A stretch of 28,134 nt of DNA, taken from assembly GCA_038750655.1 (NCBI GenBank), contig JBCDGZ010000108.1, forward strand, positions 1 to 28,134, read 5' to 3'. The notes below the pieces were generated by a model. That model was not told where the DNA came from and did no database searches. It was given only the letters and a program-made list of their open reading frames with translations. A program made the position numbers and the translations under genes. Shown here one piece after another: positions 15,173-24,113 of this stretch (position 1 is the stretch's first letter; each line of letters opens with the position of its first letter). The stretch is from JBCDGZ01 sp038750655 (GTDB lineage Bacteria; Bacteroidota; Bacteroidia; Chitinophagales; Saprospiraceae).

Positions 15173-16603
15173 TCAGATCCCCAGCAAACTCCGAAAGTCG
15201 GCTGCCGATTGCAGCGACTGCCCCTCGCTCCGCATCATAAAGGTATGCTCCGCCCTTTCCCGAATGGCCTCATAATCCAACTGCTCAAAATCTTCTGGAG
15301 TGAAAACCGCGACCTTTTGGCCAGGGAGCAAACTAAACATTCGGCCGGAATTGCTGGGGAGGAGGGAGAAGCGGTCCCAGTCTTTTTGGGGAAAGCGAAT
15401 GACGCTTTGACCGTCGTCCGTAAGGTAGACGACTTCGGGACTGCTGAGTTGGGTATTGAAATTTTGGCCGAAATCAAAGTTAGCGACGAGACTAATAGCC
15501 TCTTCCTCCTTGATGAGCCGATCCCAATTGTAAATGCCCAGCTCGGCGACTTCGTAGCTGCGGAAGACTTCGGCCATCAGCTTAAGGCGCTCTTCCTCTT
15601 CGCGGACTTTAGCCATCGCCGCCTGATAATTGTTGGTCCAGTACGAGGGTTCGAAGGCCAGGAGGGCCTTCAGCGGCATCACCGCCAGTAAAGGGCAGGT
15701 GAAGTGCTGACTGCTGTCCTGGCTGTACAGCTCCAGTTGGTAACGCTTGCCGCTGATCGGGGTAATCTTGCCAAAGCGGCCCGCCGTCCACTCCGGGAAG
15801 CGCCGTCCCTTAATATTCTTCCAAACCATCAGCACCGCCGGGATTTTTCGCCCTTCGAATTCAATGGCAGAATAGGTCTCTACATTTTGCCACCCCAGCC
15901 CATAGCCCTTTAGTCGCTTTTTAACCGCCTCATGGTCGACCTTACTCAAATTTGAGTTGTTGTACTGAACATCCACAATAATATCATAATTGAGGGCCAT
16001 GTAGCGGCGATTCAGCGGAAACTTCAAGGAGGGCTGGAGCCGCTTGATCTTGCGGACCTGCTTTTGGCGCAGAGGGTTGACCTCCGGCACAGCGGTCCCA
16101 AGGCTGTCCCAGCGACGGCCCTGCTCATCGAGGTAGTAAAACTGATAATCCTCTCCGGCCTGATAAGAGGCCAGCTTGACCTGAGCGGGCTGGTCCGCCT
16201 TAAGCCGCAGTAGCTCCCCCGCCTGCTCCACCCGCAACTCAAAAGTCCCGGCGGTAGCGAAGGGCGTACGGCTGCTGTCCTGCTCATAATCCATACTGAT
16301 CCCGGCGAGGTAGATGCTAAAGGCATCATGCAGCTCACGGTAACGGGCCGCTACCCTACCCTGCACCGGCTGACCATCAGCATCGAGCAAAGCATGGGGC
16401 GGAATGCTGATCTTGCCTCCATTGGCCAAGTCCTGCTCCAGGCCTTCGGCCGCATCGAAGGAATAGCTGGTGAACTCAGGGTCGAAGGCCGGAATCGGCG
16501 GATTGACAAAGGGAGGTAAAGCGGTGGTAGATGATTCGGGTGAACAGGCATTGAGGCCGCATAGCAATAGCAGCAAACAGCAGAGGATAGTAGGTTTTGA
16601 CAT
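15173..16603 (-). CDS. Large predicted lipoprotein, function unknown
   Basis: A 476-aa predicted lipoprotein: leader MSKPTILCCLLLLLCGLNAC with acylated C20. After a Pro-rich spacer, residues about 45-140 (GGKISIPPHALLDADGQPVQ, then RVAARYRELHDAF) look like a beta-sandwich module that I recall from other Bacteroidota surface lipoproteins. The rest is mixed, with a charged helical stretch at about 330-345 (KVREEEERLKLMAEVF). No catalytic motif stands out. It begins 40 bp after the lysozyme-like gene on the same strand, so the two probably form an operon acting at the cell envelope. Its predicted terminator has been split by the insertion at 14906-15143. Confidence 0.78.
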   Translation of the reverse strand: MSKPTILCCLLLLLCGLNACSPESSTTALPPFVNPPIPAFDPEFTSYSFDAAEGLEQDLANGGKISIPPHALLDADGQPVQGRVAARYRELHDAFSIYLAGISMDYEQDSSRTPFATAGTFELRVEQAGELLRLKADQPAQVKLASYQAGEDYQFYYLDEQGRRWDSLGTAVPEVNPLRQKQVRKIKRLQPSLKFPLNRRYMALNYDIIVDVQYNNSNLSKVDHEAVKKRLKGYGLGWQNVETYSAIEFEGRKIPAVLMVWKNIKGRRFPEWTAGRFGKITPISGKRYQLELYSQDSSQHFTCPLLAVMPLKALLAFEPSYWTNNYQAAMAKVREEEERLKLMAEVFRSYEVAELGIYNWDRLIKEEEAISLVANFDFGQNFNTQLSSPEVVYLTDDGQSVIRFPQKDWDRFSLLPSNSGRMFSLLPGQKVAVFTPEDFEQLDYEAIRERAEHTFMMRSEGQSLQSAADFRSLLGI

Positions 16604-16643
16604 GGTGGTTTGGTTTCTTTTTGTGAAAAAGGGTCATTATGAT

Positions 16644-17330
16644 TTATGGGGTGTTGTAGTAATTCCAGCTGAAATCGGCGTAGGCCTGTTGGGGCACCTC
16701 GAAGTGCTGCCCGTAGGGAAAGACCTGGCGGGTGGACCAAGCTTGGATGTCTTCGATCGGGCGGTGGAAGCCGTAGTTGTAGGCAGTAGCGCAGAAGCGC
16801 AGCCAATCTTCGTCGGAGCCGGAGGCCAGTGTGGGATAGCAATCGCGCAGCACCAGGTGGACGGCCTGGGCGTAGCGGCATTGCCATTCGAAGGATTGCA
16901 GGCGGGTGAGCCGCTGTTGACGGGCTTGGCGGAGCGGTTGGTTGCTAGGGATCAGTAGGGTATGCAGGCGCCGGTGCAGCCGGGGGCGGTGTTGGATGTG
17001 GAATTCTAGGGTTTCGACGAAGGAGGGCTTCATTTGGAAGGGGCCGATGGAAAAATCGGCGAGGGTGGAGCCTCCTTGGGTATAGGCCAGTTCGAGGGCC
17101 TTGGTCTCAAAGAAGTCGCGAAAGAGTTCGTAGCGGATCAGTTCGGGAAAGACGGTGGCGATGACCTTTTGCAGCTCATTTTCGGGAAATTCGGCGGCGA
17201 CTTGATCGAGGGTGTGTTGGCGCTCCAACAGATAAGCCTTGGCCGCGCCAATCTCTGTTTGATAGTCATCCGGGGTTTGGGCAGCCAAGCACAGACCACC
17301 CAGCAAAAGATATAAGTGTAATTGTCTCAT
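16644..17330 (-). CDS. Exported lysozyme-fold/lytic transglycosylase-like protein
   Basis: A 228-aa exported protein. I start at the ATG at 17330, which gives a clean signal peptide (MRQLHLYLLLGGLCLAAQ); the frame is open to 17435, but those 35 extra residues are polar and would bury it. Residues 62-110 read PELIRYELFRDFFETKALEL, then SIGPFQMKPSF (94-104), and later ATAYNYG (181-187). E...GPFQMKPS...AYNxG is the order of the catalytic-glutamate, Q-containing and AYN motifs in transglycosylase SLT/goose-lysozyme folds, with E75 or E80 as the candidate acid. That suggests action on peptidoglycan in the periplasm, but sequence similarity is short and the call is inference. It is probably co-transcribed with the lipoprotein at 15173. 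Confidence 0.72.
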   Translation of the reverse strand: MRQLHLYLLLGGLCLAAQTPDDYQTEIGAAKAYLLERQHTLDQVAAEFPENELQKVIATVFPELIRYELFRDFFETKALELAYTQGGSTLADFSIGPFQMKPSFVETLEFHIQHRPRLHRRLHTLLIPSNQPLRQARQQRLTRLQSFEWQCRYAQAVHLVLRDCYPTLASGSDEDWLRFCATAYNYGFHRPIEDIQAWSTRQVFPYGQHFEVPQQAYADFSWNYYNTP

Positions 17331-17365
17331 GCAAGGTGAGATAAACTTATTTTCAAAAGCGAATA

Positions 17366-17396
17366 TTGCGTTTTGTCCGGCGAATTTGTCATTTTG
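17366..17396 (+). promoter_or_regulatory. Possible promoter of the PLP enzyme gene
   Basis: TTG (17366-17368) is 20 bp before TCATTTTG (17389-17396), one base off TAnnTTTG. Transcription would start near 17402, about 37 nt before the ATG at 17439. Confidence 0.35.
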
Positions 17397-17438
17397 GGGC
17401 TTCGAACCTGAACTTAACGACTTACAAATCTTCAATCA

Positions 17439-18602
17439 ATGGATCTTGACCATATCCTGACGCACTTGGGAGAAGAGCGACAACACTATTTCAATGCCGT
17501 CTCCCCTCCTATCATTCAAAGCAGCAACTTCGTCTTCGACACCTTGGACGACTTTCGCAGTGCAATCAACAATGAACTGACTAGTCATATTTACACTCGG
17601 GGAAACAACCCCACCGTCGCCATTCTGCGCAAGAAAGTAGCGGCACTAGAAGGGGCCGAGGATGCCCTGATTTTCGGTAGCGGCTGCGGAGCCATCTCCT
17701 CGGCCATCATCGGCTGCGTTAAGGCTGGCGACCATATCATTTGCGTCAAGGCCCCCTACTCCTGGACCAGTAAGCTCCTCCTGGAATTCCTCGCTCGCTT
17801 CGGCGTCACCCATACCTTCGTCGACGGCCGCGATGTGGCCAATATCGAAGCCGCCATTCAGCCCAACACCCGCCTCCTTTATCTGGAAAGCCCCAATTCG
17901 ATCACCTTCGAATTGCAGGACTTGCGGGCCTGCGCCACCTTGGCCAAACAGCACAACATCATCACCGCCATTGACAACAGCTACTGCTCGCCCATTTTCC
18001 AAAACCCCATTGCCCTCGGCATCGATCTGGTGATTCACTCCGGCACCAAATACTTGAACGGACACAGCGATGTGGTGGTTGGGACGCTCTGTGGAAGCCA
18101 GCAGTTGATTCAACAAATCTTTGATTCGGAATACATGACCTTGGGGGGAGTAATTTCGCCCAACGACGCTGCGTTGGTCATTCGCGGATTGCGCACCTTG
18201 GCACTGCGATTAAAGCGCTCCGATGAATCGGCACATCAAATTGTAGAATGGCTACAAGCGCATCCGAAGGTAGAGCGCGTAATCTATCCTTTTTCTACAG
18301 ATTTTCCGCAGTATGAATTGGCTAAAAAGCAGATGCGCGGCTGCGGCGGCTTATTTTCCATTCTACTCAAAACCAACAAGATAGCGGAGGTTGAAGCCTT
18401 CTTCAATCGCCTGAACCGCTTTTTGATGGCCGTAAGCTGGGGCGGACACGAATCCTTGGTCTTGCCCTTCTGCGCTTTTTACAATATACCCGGTCGGCCA
18501 GACAGCTCAGTGCCGCTGAATTTAGTACGATTTTATATTGGATTGGAAGACCCTCAGTGGTTGATCGAAGATTTGGAGCAGGGCCTGGAAGGGATAAATT
18601 AA
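17439..18602 (+). CDS. Cys/Met metabolism PLP-dependent (trans-sulfuration family) enzyme
   Basis: A 387-aa cytoplasmic fold-type I PLP enzyme of the cystathionine gamma-synthase/gamma-lyase family, full length. Seen motifs: YTRGNNPT (52-59), where Y and R bind the cofactor phosphate of the partner subunit; FGSGCGAISS (79-88), the phosphate-binding loop; Y107, stacking on the ring; D179 in AIDN; the Schiff-base lysine K204 in HSGTKYLNGHSD; and near the end SWGGHESLVLPF and LVRFYIGLEDPQWL with the carboxylate-binding Arg. The loop usually reading GSGMAA is GSGCGA, and the YGGT region is PYSWT, so substrate choice among synthase, lyase and sulfhydrylase cannot be set. It stands alone between a divergent and a convergent gene, so no pathway partner helps. 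Confidence 0.92.
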   Translation: MDLDHILTHLGEERQHYFNAVSPPIIQSSNFVFDTLDDFRSAINNELTSHIYTRGNNPTVAILRKKVAALEGAEDALIFGSGCGAISSAIIGCVKAGDHIICVKAPYSWTSKLLLEFLARFGVTHTFVDGRDVANIEAAIQPNTRLLYLESPNSITFELQDLRACATLAKQHNIITAIDNSYCSPIFQNPIALGIDLVIHSGTKYLNGHSDVVVGTLCGSQQLIQQIFDSEYMTLGGVISPNDAALVIRGLRTLALRLKRSDESAHQIVEWLQAHPKVERVIYPFSTDFPQYELAKKQMRGCGGLFSILLKTNKIAEVEAFFNRLNRFLMAVSWGGHESLVLPFCAFYNIPGRPDSSVPLNLVRFYIGLEDPQWLIEDLEQGLEGIN

Positions 18603-18631
18603 AGTTGGAGAACCGTTTGATCCTCCAACTT
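18602..18631. terminator. Bidirectional terminator hairpin after the PLP enzyme gene
   Basis: AAGTTGGAG (18602-18610) and CTCCAACTT (18623-18631) form a perfect 9-bp stem with a 12-nt loop, beginning at the last base of the TAA stop. It lies between convergent genes and can serve both. T tracts are short. Confidence 0.6.
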
Positions 18632-18639
18632 CAAATGGC

Positions 18640-19017
18640 TTATTTGCGCGTCATCTTTAGCGGGATGCCAAGGATGGACAATGTGATTTCATTACACTGA
18701 TTATCGTCTACGTCAAAGTCCACTCCGAGAGCGTTAACCCCTCCGTCAGAAGCCGTTAAGGACAGTAGCGTATCTCCCATCACCTGATAAGTTTTTTGGG
18801 CCAAAGGTACACCATTGATCTCTCCTTCAATCAAAGAGCCATCGAGATCAACCAGCTCCCCATTTGCCTTAAATTCGACATCTCCGCCGAGTTGTACAGA
18901 CCATTCTCCCACAATATTATCAGAAAGTGTAGGAGCGGCACAGTCATCATCGCCACAGCTGCTTAGGAGTAAGACGATCAGTGCGAGTGGAATCAGAAAT
19001 AATTGCTTGTTTTTCAT
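18640..19017 (-). CDS. Small lipocalin-like lipoprotein
   Basis: A 125-aa predicted lipoprotein: leader with lipobox LSSC and acylated C21 followed by the acidic GDDD that commonly marks surface-exposed lipoproteins in Bacteroidota. The mature chain begins with a lipocalin-like NIVGEWSV strand, then alternating strands (VEFKANGELVD, TYQVMGDTLLSL, NQCNEITLSI). Small lipoproteins opening with this LxGxW pattern are common in the phylum and mostly uncharacterised. C26 and C108 could form a disulfide. It lies downstream of the DUF5689 gene on the same strand, with an 87-bp gap that contains an inverted repeat and a direct repeat. Confidence 0.78.
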   Translation of the reverse strand: MKNKQLFLIPLALIVLLLSSCGDDDCAAPTLSDNIVGEWSVQLGGDVEFKANGELVDLDGSLIEGEINGVPLAQKTYQVMGDTLLSLTASDGGVNALGVDFDVDDNQCNEITLSILGIPLKMTRK

Positions 19018-19045
19018 GCTTAAACTTTTTATACAAATTAATTAA

Positions 19046-19067
19046 TATATGACATAGTGGTCATATA
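19046..19067. promoter_or_regulatory. Perfect 8-bp inverted repeat, operator or hairpin
   Basis: TATATGAC (19046-19053) and GTCATATA (19060-19067) are separated by 6 bp. It lies between the DUF5689 gene stop and the small lipoprotein start. It may be an operator or a weak hairpin terminator; the arm composition is AT-rich and no T run follows. Confidence 0.4.
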
Positions 19068-19093
19068 GCAACGAAATAAGTATATAGCAACGA
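19063..19093. repeat. Tandem 12-bp direct repeat, 19-bp spacing
   Basis: ATATAGCAACGA occurs at 19063-19074 and again at 19082-19093. The first copy overlaps the right arm of the inverted repeat at 19046-19067. The regular spacing of just under two helical turns suggests a regulator site, but this is only a pattern. Confidence 0.45.
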
Positions 19094-19104
19094 TAACTGA
19101 TTTA

Positions 19105-21102
19105 TTATTGTTTCTTCACCTTTACATTATCTAATAAATAGGTAGTTGTATTGGCCGTTCCATTACCGACATATTTAAAACCGATATAGATTGTTCCGGA
19201 GTATACGGAAAGGTCAATATCTCCAGAAGGGACCCATTCGTAATCAGCTCGGCTTTCTCCTGCGATGTCGACGTTTAATTCTGTCCAGGTCGCCTCTGCC
19301 ACATTATTTCCATCAAAATCACTGGATACCCAAACCGTTAGGCCGTCGTGCTTCCAGAAGGCTTTAGCCGTTTCAAAAGAGAGCGTCTTATCATCATCCA
19401 GCTCGATTGCTGGCGTAATGAGCCAGGTTTCCATATCTGGATTATTGTCATTGAAGGCCGTCGCCTGCACGTATTTATTTCCACTAAACTCCTTACCTCT
19501 CCAAATCCGGTCTCCTTTAATAGCAACGTTTGTCCAGCCCGAAAGGTTGACATCCTGCTCTGGAGCAGTAGAGTTAAAGGATTCGTCGATTTCTCCATCG
19601 ACGGTGCCGCCGCCGCCACCGCCGCCATTGTTGCCGCCTACGATGTCTTCGAGATTACGCATGGTAATTTGAAGGTTATTAAATTGAGAGACAATACCAG
19701 TCAGCGTTACCTCATTGGTTGGAAAGTTGGCATTGGCAAAGGAAGCGGCGGGAGCGGTCCACAGAGCTACCGTCCCGGTGCCATCATTGAGGATAATCTC
19801 TCTGGCAAAGTCAGTTCCGCTGCTCTTGCTGAGGCTTACATTTTCGAAGGTCACCAAGGTACCTTCCAGCTCCTCCGCCTGCGGCAGAAACTCACCGATG
19901 GTAATTGTTCTTCCGCTCACAGGGTTATTACCATCCGCTGCCGCATTGGCCAGCGGTACATCTTGCACTTGCAGTAATCCATTGAACTCATCCAGTTCTA
20001 ACCCACTGACGATCACCGTAAGGGACTGATTGAGGTTAAAATTGTGATCGCTTTCAAAGCGTACCACGATGCCCGAGCCACTATCGTCTTGCAAAAAGAG
20101 GTTTTGGCTGTTGATGTTGCTGTTAACGCGGTCGGAGATAACCGTTCCCGTAATTTTCCTATTCGCCGGGATATTAGTGGTGGAAGGAAAAAGCTCTCGT
20201 ACTTCCTTGATGGTCATCAGTTCCTCATCACCACCGCCGGGGCCGCCACCGGAGCTGCCATCGCAACGAGGGCCGTCCAAGCTCAAATCAGTAATATCGC
20301 GGATGTAGAGCTGCGGCGTGGTACCAAAAACACTGTAAACAGCGATGACCGTACCATTGCCCGTAGGCAGCATCTCATTCACAAAATCAGCAAAGCCACT
20401 GCTCCGCAGATCAATAACGATATTGTTGCAATCTCTCAACTGCCGATTCTCACTCCGGCGCTCTCCCGTACTCGTATTGTAAGTCGCAAAAGTCTCATTG
20501 GGCTGCGTGAATTCCATCGCATCCAGTTGAATCAAGGTGTTGATATGTACATCCGCCGGAACCGTCGTCAAGCCATTCAACGTCACCACTTTGGGAGTGA
20601 TGGTCTGATTATTTGCTCCTTTATAGATATGATCAGAAATCAGCACTTCCTCAATGCCCCCCAGCTGCTCAAAGCCACTATTGTTGACAAAAACGCTTCC
20701 GCCCAGCTGAATCAAGCCATTGAAATCGCCAATCACCAAGTCTTTACAATCGATGAAAATACGACGTCCCACCGGATAGTCATTGTACAAAGAATTGAGG
20801 TTAATACGTACGGTGATTCCTCCGGTCTCATCCTGCATCACCAGCTGACGGTAGAAGTTGCCCGAGCGATCATCCGCAACCACCACCCCTTCGATGACGA
20901 TGTCTTCGGTGATGGTGATGAACTCGCCCAGTTGATGCAGGGCTTTCAAATCAGCGATAGTGGTATTAGAAGCAATGCCGGGATCGCCAGACTCTGAGGG
21001 GGGTTCATCAAAGTCCTGATCGACACAGCCTACGATCAATACGCTACACAATGCGAGGACCAAAAAGAGGGGAAACTGAGTAATGGAAAATAGTTTTTTC
21101 AT
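19105..21102 (-). CDS. DUF5689 lipoprotein with choice-of-anchor J domain
   Basis: A 665-aa predicted surface lipoprotein: leader with lipobox IVGC and acylated C26, then acidic DQDFDE. Residues about 45-275 are a DUF5689 region with OB-fold-like strands (IEGVVVADDRSGNFYRQLVM, QDETGGITVRI). A Gly-rich linker (281-293) leads to a second OB-like region at about 297-488 (ITGTVISDRVN, LFLQDDSGSGIVVRF). A second glycine linker (489-500) precedes a choice-of-anchor J beta-sandwich at about 503-663 (ESFNS, then GWTNVAIKGDRIWRGKEF). It starts 56 bp after the TonB receptor stop with no terminator between, so it is the receptor's operon partner, probably the surface substrate-binding subunit in place of SusD. 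The ligand is unknown. Confidence 0.88.
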   Translation of the reverse strand: MKKLFSITQFPLFLVLALCSVLIVGCVDQDFDEPPSESGDPGIASNTTIADLKALHQLGEFITITEDIVIEGVVVADDRSGNFYRQLVMQDETGGITVRINLNSLYNDYPVGRRIFIDCKDLVIGDFNGLIQLGGSVFVNNSGFEQLGGIEEVLISDHIYKGANNQTITPKVVTLNGLTTVPADVHINTLIQLDAMEFTQPNETFATYNTSTGERRSENRQLRDCNNIVIDLRSSGFADFVNEMLPTGNGTVIAVYSVFGTTPQLYIRDITDLSLDGPRCDGSSGGGPGGGDEELMTIKEVRELFPSTTNIPANRKITGTVISDRVNSNINSQNLFLQDDSGSGIVVRFESDHNFNLNQSLTVIVSGLELDEFNGLLQVQDVPLANAAADGNNPVSGRTITIGEFLPQAEELEGTLVTFENVSLSKSSGTDFAREIILNDGTGTVALWTAPAASFANANFPTNEVTLTGIVSQFNNLQITMRNLEDIVGGNNGGGGGGGTVDGEIDESFNSTAPEQDVNLSGWTNVAIKGDRIWRGKEFSGNKYVQATAFNDNNPDMETWLITPAIELDDDKTLSFETAKAFWKHDGLTVWVSSDFDGNNVAEATWTELNVDIAGESRADYEWVPSGDIDLSVYSGTIYIGFKYVGNGTANTTTYLLDNVKVKKQ

Positions 21103-21158
21103 GGTTTATTTTTTTATCATAATCGGCCAGGCCGGTATAATCAATTGAAGTAATGGGA

Positions 21159-24002
21159 TTAAAATCTAAAGCTGAGATTGAGGAAGTAGCCTCGACCAAA
21201 GCCGTAAAAATAGCGGCTAGGGAATCGATTGACATCTTTCTCTTCAAAGTCAAAGCGCCGCTGCTCAAAGCCGCCGGTGATAAAGTCCTGGGTATCCAAA
21301 ATGTTGTTAACACTGGCATTGATGGCCAAAAAAGTATCGCCAAAGCGGAAGGACTTTCTCGCCGAAATATCGAGCATCAGGGCGCCACCAGGCTGCTCCT
21401 GATCGATGATTTCTCTCCACAAAGTACTCTCATTATCGACCTTATCGACGTAACGTGGATCATAAGAAATCGCTGCTTCGGTACGACGGGTTTCGTTGAT
21501 CCCAATAAACATCCGGTGGAAGTAACTCACATCCAGCCAGAACGACCAGAAACCTTTGGGGCGATAAGCAAAGCCGATGTTGTAAGCCGACTGTGGCTGA
21601 CCAGCAATCCGATAGTTCTCAATAAAAAGGGTCTGATCCTGTAGCAGAATGCTGCCATCATCATCATTAATGATAGTAGCATTGGGGCGGTTACTAAAGG
21701 TATGCTGCCCCATACCGGCTACCACCTTCATATTCAGGCCCGTCATCAATTGCACATCCAGGGCAAGTTCGAGCCCCATGTGCCTGCGATCCTGATTAGT
21801 GATCGCGTAATTGACAAATTTATCTTCGCTTACCCCCTCTACAACTACATCTAAATCTTCGTGGTAGAAACTGTAGGTAATGGCTTCATTCTTGAAATCC
21901 GTCAAGTAAGCCACCGCTCTGATCTTGTACAATGGGGAGCGCAAATAGTAGCCTGCGTCGAATCCTTGAATAGTCACATTTTCCAATCCTGGTACCAATT
22001 GGTCGCGAGTACGAGCGGCGACGTAGGCATTCCGTACAAAGGGGGCCCGCGTCCGATGCGTTCCGTTGACAAAGAGGTAGTTACGGCCGTCGAGCGCGTA
22101 GGTCAGTCCAGCCTTGATCCCATAATTGGTAAATTTTTGCTTTTCAGAATCTCCCAGTGAGTTATTGGGGAAACGGCCATTTTGGAAATACCCGGTCCGC
22201 CAGAACTGCGTCTGAGAAACATTGGCTGCCGCAAAGAGTTCGAAGTTATCAATATTGTATTGGCCTTGGGCCCAAAATCCACCGTTGCGAACATTGATGT
22301 CATAGTTCCAGCCGAAGACATCGCCTTCCCGTGCCAATCGATTCGGATTCAACAGGTCAGGGGTGCCCAGCGAGTCGAATTCGAGGCGATTTCCTGTAGT
22401 CACATTTTCACCTTCGGCAAATTTATCGACATCCACATAAAAATCTCCGCCCAGCAGGTCCTCGACCGTTTTAAAGACATGAGTCTTATAGGATTGCAGA
22501 TTCAGGCCCGCTTGCAAATTGAAATTATCATTAACACTAAATTGCAAGGTCGTATTCAGCCCCAGCTTTTCCGTATCAAAGCGCCGATCTTCGATGATCA
22601 CTTGAGAGCGATTACCCGTGACGGTATTGCCGGGGATGCCATCCACATTTTCAAAGGTTTGCAAGTTACTGCGATTAGCGCGATAGAAGGACGCCCAGTC
22701 GATTTGTAGCAACGCTGGATTCTCGATCAGTTTTTGGCGGGCCAGCTCCGCAATTTCCGGCGTCGAATTGGCCTCAATATAGCTCGGCAGTCGGTTGTAC
22801 TCGTCCGGGCGAGGGTCATCAAAGTCGTACCAGTCCATCGCCGTACTGCCGTTGTAGCCAAACTGGTAGTGCAGCGTAGTCGTCAAGTTCAGGCGATCGT
22901 TGGCCGTCCAATCGTGGGTCAGTAGGATATTAGGCTGGTGGCTATCCCCTACTCTAGCGTTGCGTTTTTCGCCATTTTGGTAGCCCCAGTTGGGATTGTA
23001 GTAATTGTCTCCAGTTAGGTCGTACAGCTCTTGGATGGCGGAGGCCGAGCGACCGCGTCGGTTAGGGGCGCCGAAGGCCACTAGGGCCAGCGAGTGCTGG
23101 CGATTGAGGCGCTTTTCTATGCCCACGTAGTAGGACCAGGCATCGTAGAAGGTACCATCGATGTAGCCTTCCTCGGCCCAGCGACGAGAGCCCGACAGGG
23201 CAATGGACCAGCCATTCTTGAGCACCCCGGTAGAGTACGTCCCCATGACCCGATGGCGGTAGCCGCCATTGGTTTCAGAAAAAGAAATGCGCTTGGTTTT
23301 GCGCACATTAGAGGGCCGCATGTTGAGATTAATCGTTCCGCCCATGCCACCGAAGGTGTGATCGGTAGCCTGCAAGCCAATCTGCGCATCGGCCCAACGG
23401 GTTACGTCGTTCAATCCTCCAAAATTGAAGAAAGAAATACGGCCATTGTCCAGCTCATTGATTGGCATACCATTGATGTAGTACTGCGTGTCCTCCGAGC
23501 CGTAGCCCCGAATGCGAAAGCGCCGAAAGCCGAAGGTAAAGCCAGAAGTCGCCGTAAAGGCGTCCCGCGATGCCGTCAGCAGCCCCGAAAAGGCTTGATC
23601 GTCAATTTCATTGTCAAAGTCATCCGAGGATAGGGAAATCACAGGGATGGCCTCGTCGATCGCTTTTTGGCCTTCTTCAGAGGGGGTAATTCTAATCTTA
23701 CCCAGGTTGAGCAGGCGACTGGGGCCTACTTGAATGACCTGTCGATACAGCTCTACAGAGCCTTGTGTGATCAGCAGGTTCATTTCGCCGCCAGTAGTAA
23801 TTCGGCTAATGCGAAAAGCGCCGGTTTCGTCGGTCACATCGCTGTAATCCGTTCCTTCCAGTTGCACGCTGAGCCCAGAAATCCCTTCGTTGTTCGCCTC
23901 GGTCATAACGACACCTTTGACCACATAGGGCTGGGCGCTAAGACTAAAGGTAAAGAGCAGAAGAGCGGGCAGGAAAAATGCTGTGGTGAGTTTCATTAGC
24001 AT
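21159..24002 (-). CDS. TonB-dependent outer-membrane receptor
   Basis: A 947-aa outer-membrane receptor driven by TonB. The signal peptide ends at SAQ (about residue 23). A carboxypeptidase-regulatory-like beta-sandwich covers about 25-110 (VVKGVVMTEANNEGISG, VTDETGAFRIS). The plug domain (about 115-235) includes FRRFRIRGYGSEDTQYYING, and the barrel fills the rest, ending in the aromatic FGRGYFLNLSFRF typical of Bam substrates. Start could be this ATG or the one two codons on. It is followed by a DUF5689 lipoprotein and is divergent from a secreted endonuclease/exonuclease/phosphatase; no SusD homologue is present. The context suggests import of a nutrient freed by that enzyme, but the substrate is not shown. 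Confidence 0.93.
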   Translation of the reverse strand: MLMKLTTAFFLPALLLFTFSLSAQPYVVKGVVMTEANNEGISGLSVQLEGTDYSDVTDETGAFRISRITTGGEMNLLITQGSVELYRQVIQVGPSRLLNLGKIRITPSEEGQKAIDEAIPVISLSSDDFDNEIDDQAFSGLLTASRDAFTATSGFTFGFRRFRIRGYGSEDTQYYINGMPINELDNGRISFFNFGGLNDVTRWADAQIGLQATDHTFGGMGGTINLNMRPSNVRKTKRISFSETNGGYRHRVMGTYSTGVLKNGWSIALSGSRRWAEEGYIDGTFYDAWSYYVGIEKRLNRQHSLALVAFGAPNRRGRSASAIQELYDLTGDNYYNPNWGYQNGEKRNARVGDSHQPNILLTHDWTANDRLNLTTTLHYQFGYNGSTAMDWYDFDDPRPDEYNRLPSYIEANSTPEIAELARQKLIENPALLQIDWASFYRANRSNLQTFENVDGIPGNTVTGNRSQVIIEDRRFDTEKLGLNTTLQFSVNDNFNLQAGLNLQSYKTHVFKTVEDLLGGDFYVDVDKFAEGENVTTGNRLEFDSLGTPDLLNPNRLAREGDVFGWNYDINVRNGGFWAQGQYNIDNFELFAAANVSQTQFWRTGYFQNGRFPNNSLGDSEKQKFTNYGIKAGLTYALDGRNYLFVNGTHRTRAPFVRNAYVAARTRDQLVPGLENVTIQGFDAGYYLRSPLYKIRAVAYLTDFKNEAITYSFYHEDLDVVVEGVSEDKFVNYAITNQDRRHMGLELALDVQLMTGLNMKVVAGMGQHTFSNRPNATIINDDDGSILLQDQTLFIENYRIAGQPQSAYNIGFAYRPKGFWSFWLDVSYFHRMFIGINETRRTEAAISYDPRYVDKVDNESTLWREIIDQEQPGGALMLDISARKSFRFGDTFLAINASVNNILDTQDFITGGFEQRRFDFEEKDVNRFPSRYFYGFGRGYFLNLSFRF

Positions 24003-24028
24003 ATTGTAGTATTGTTATTGAGAATTCA

Positions 24029-24085
24029 GATGTTTGCTGTTGTCAAACATCCAACTATCCCCTATGGCAGGATAAAAAAATCCTG
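24029..24085 (-). promoter_or_regulatory. Two stem-loops in the receptor leader
   Basis: CAGGAT/ATCCTG (24068-24073 and 24080-24085, six-base A/T loop) and GATGTTTG/CAAACATC (24029-24036 and 24044-24051, 7-nt loop) both lie between the predicted transcription start near 24100 and the receptor ATG. They may form leader hairpins. Confidence 0.35.
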
Positions 24086-24105
24086 TGTGTAGCTCGTTCG
24101 CGGCA

Positions 24106-24113
24106 CAAAATTA
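24106..24113 (-). promoter_or_regulatory. -7 box of the TonB receptor operon
   Basis: Minus-strand TAATTTTG is a perfect TAnnTTTG. A TTTG at 24137-24140 is 23 bp upstream, slightly long for -33. The leader to the ATG at 24002 would be about 100 nt. Confidence 0.45.

Noticed and set aside
16351..16887. 178-codon minus-strand frame across the gap between the lysozyme-like gene and the lipoprotein gene
   Set aside because: It is out of frame with two well-supported exported proteins, is Arg/Pro/Leu-rich as expected for a GC-driven shadow, and has no recognisable feature.
19606..19640. GCC/GCN trinucleotide-rich run, possible phase-variable repeat
   Set aside because: It encodes a glycine linker between domains, the repeat is impure, and changes by whole codons would not switch the gene off.
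19105..24002. Polysaccharide utilisation locus (SusC/SusD type)
   Set aside because: There is a TonB receptor but no SusD homologue and no glycoside hydrolase; the partner is a DUF5689 lipoprotein and the neighbour an EEP enzyme.
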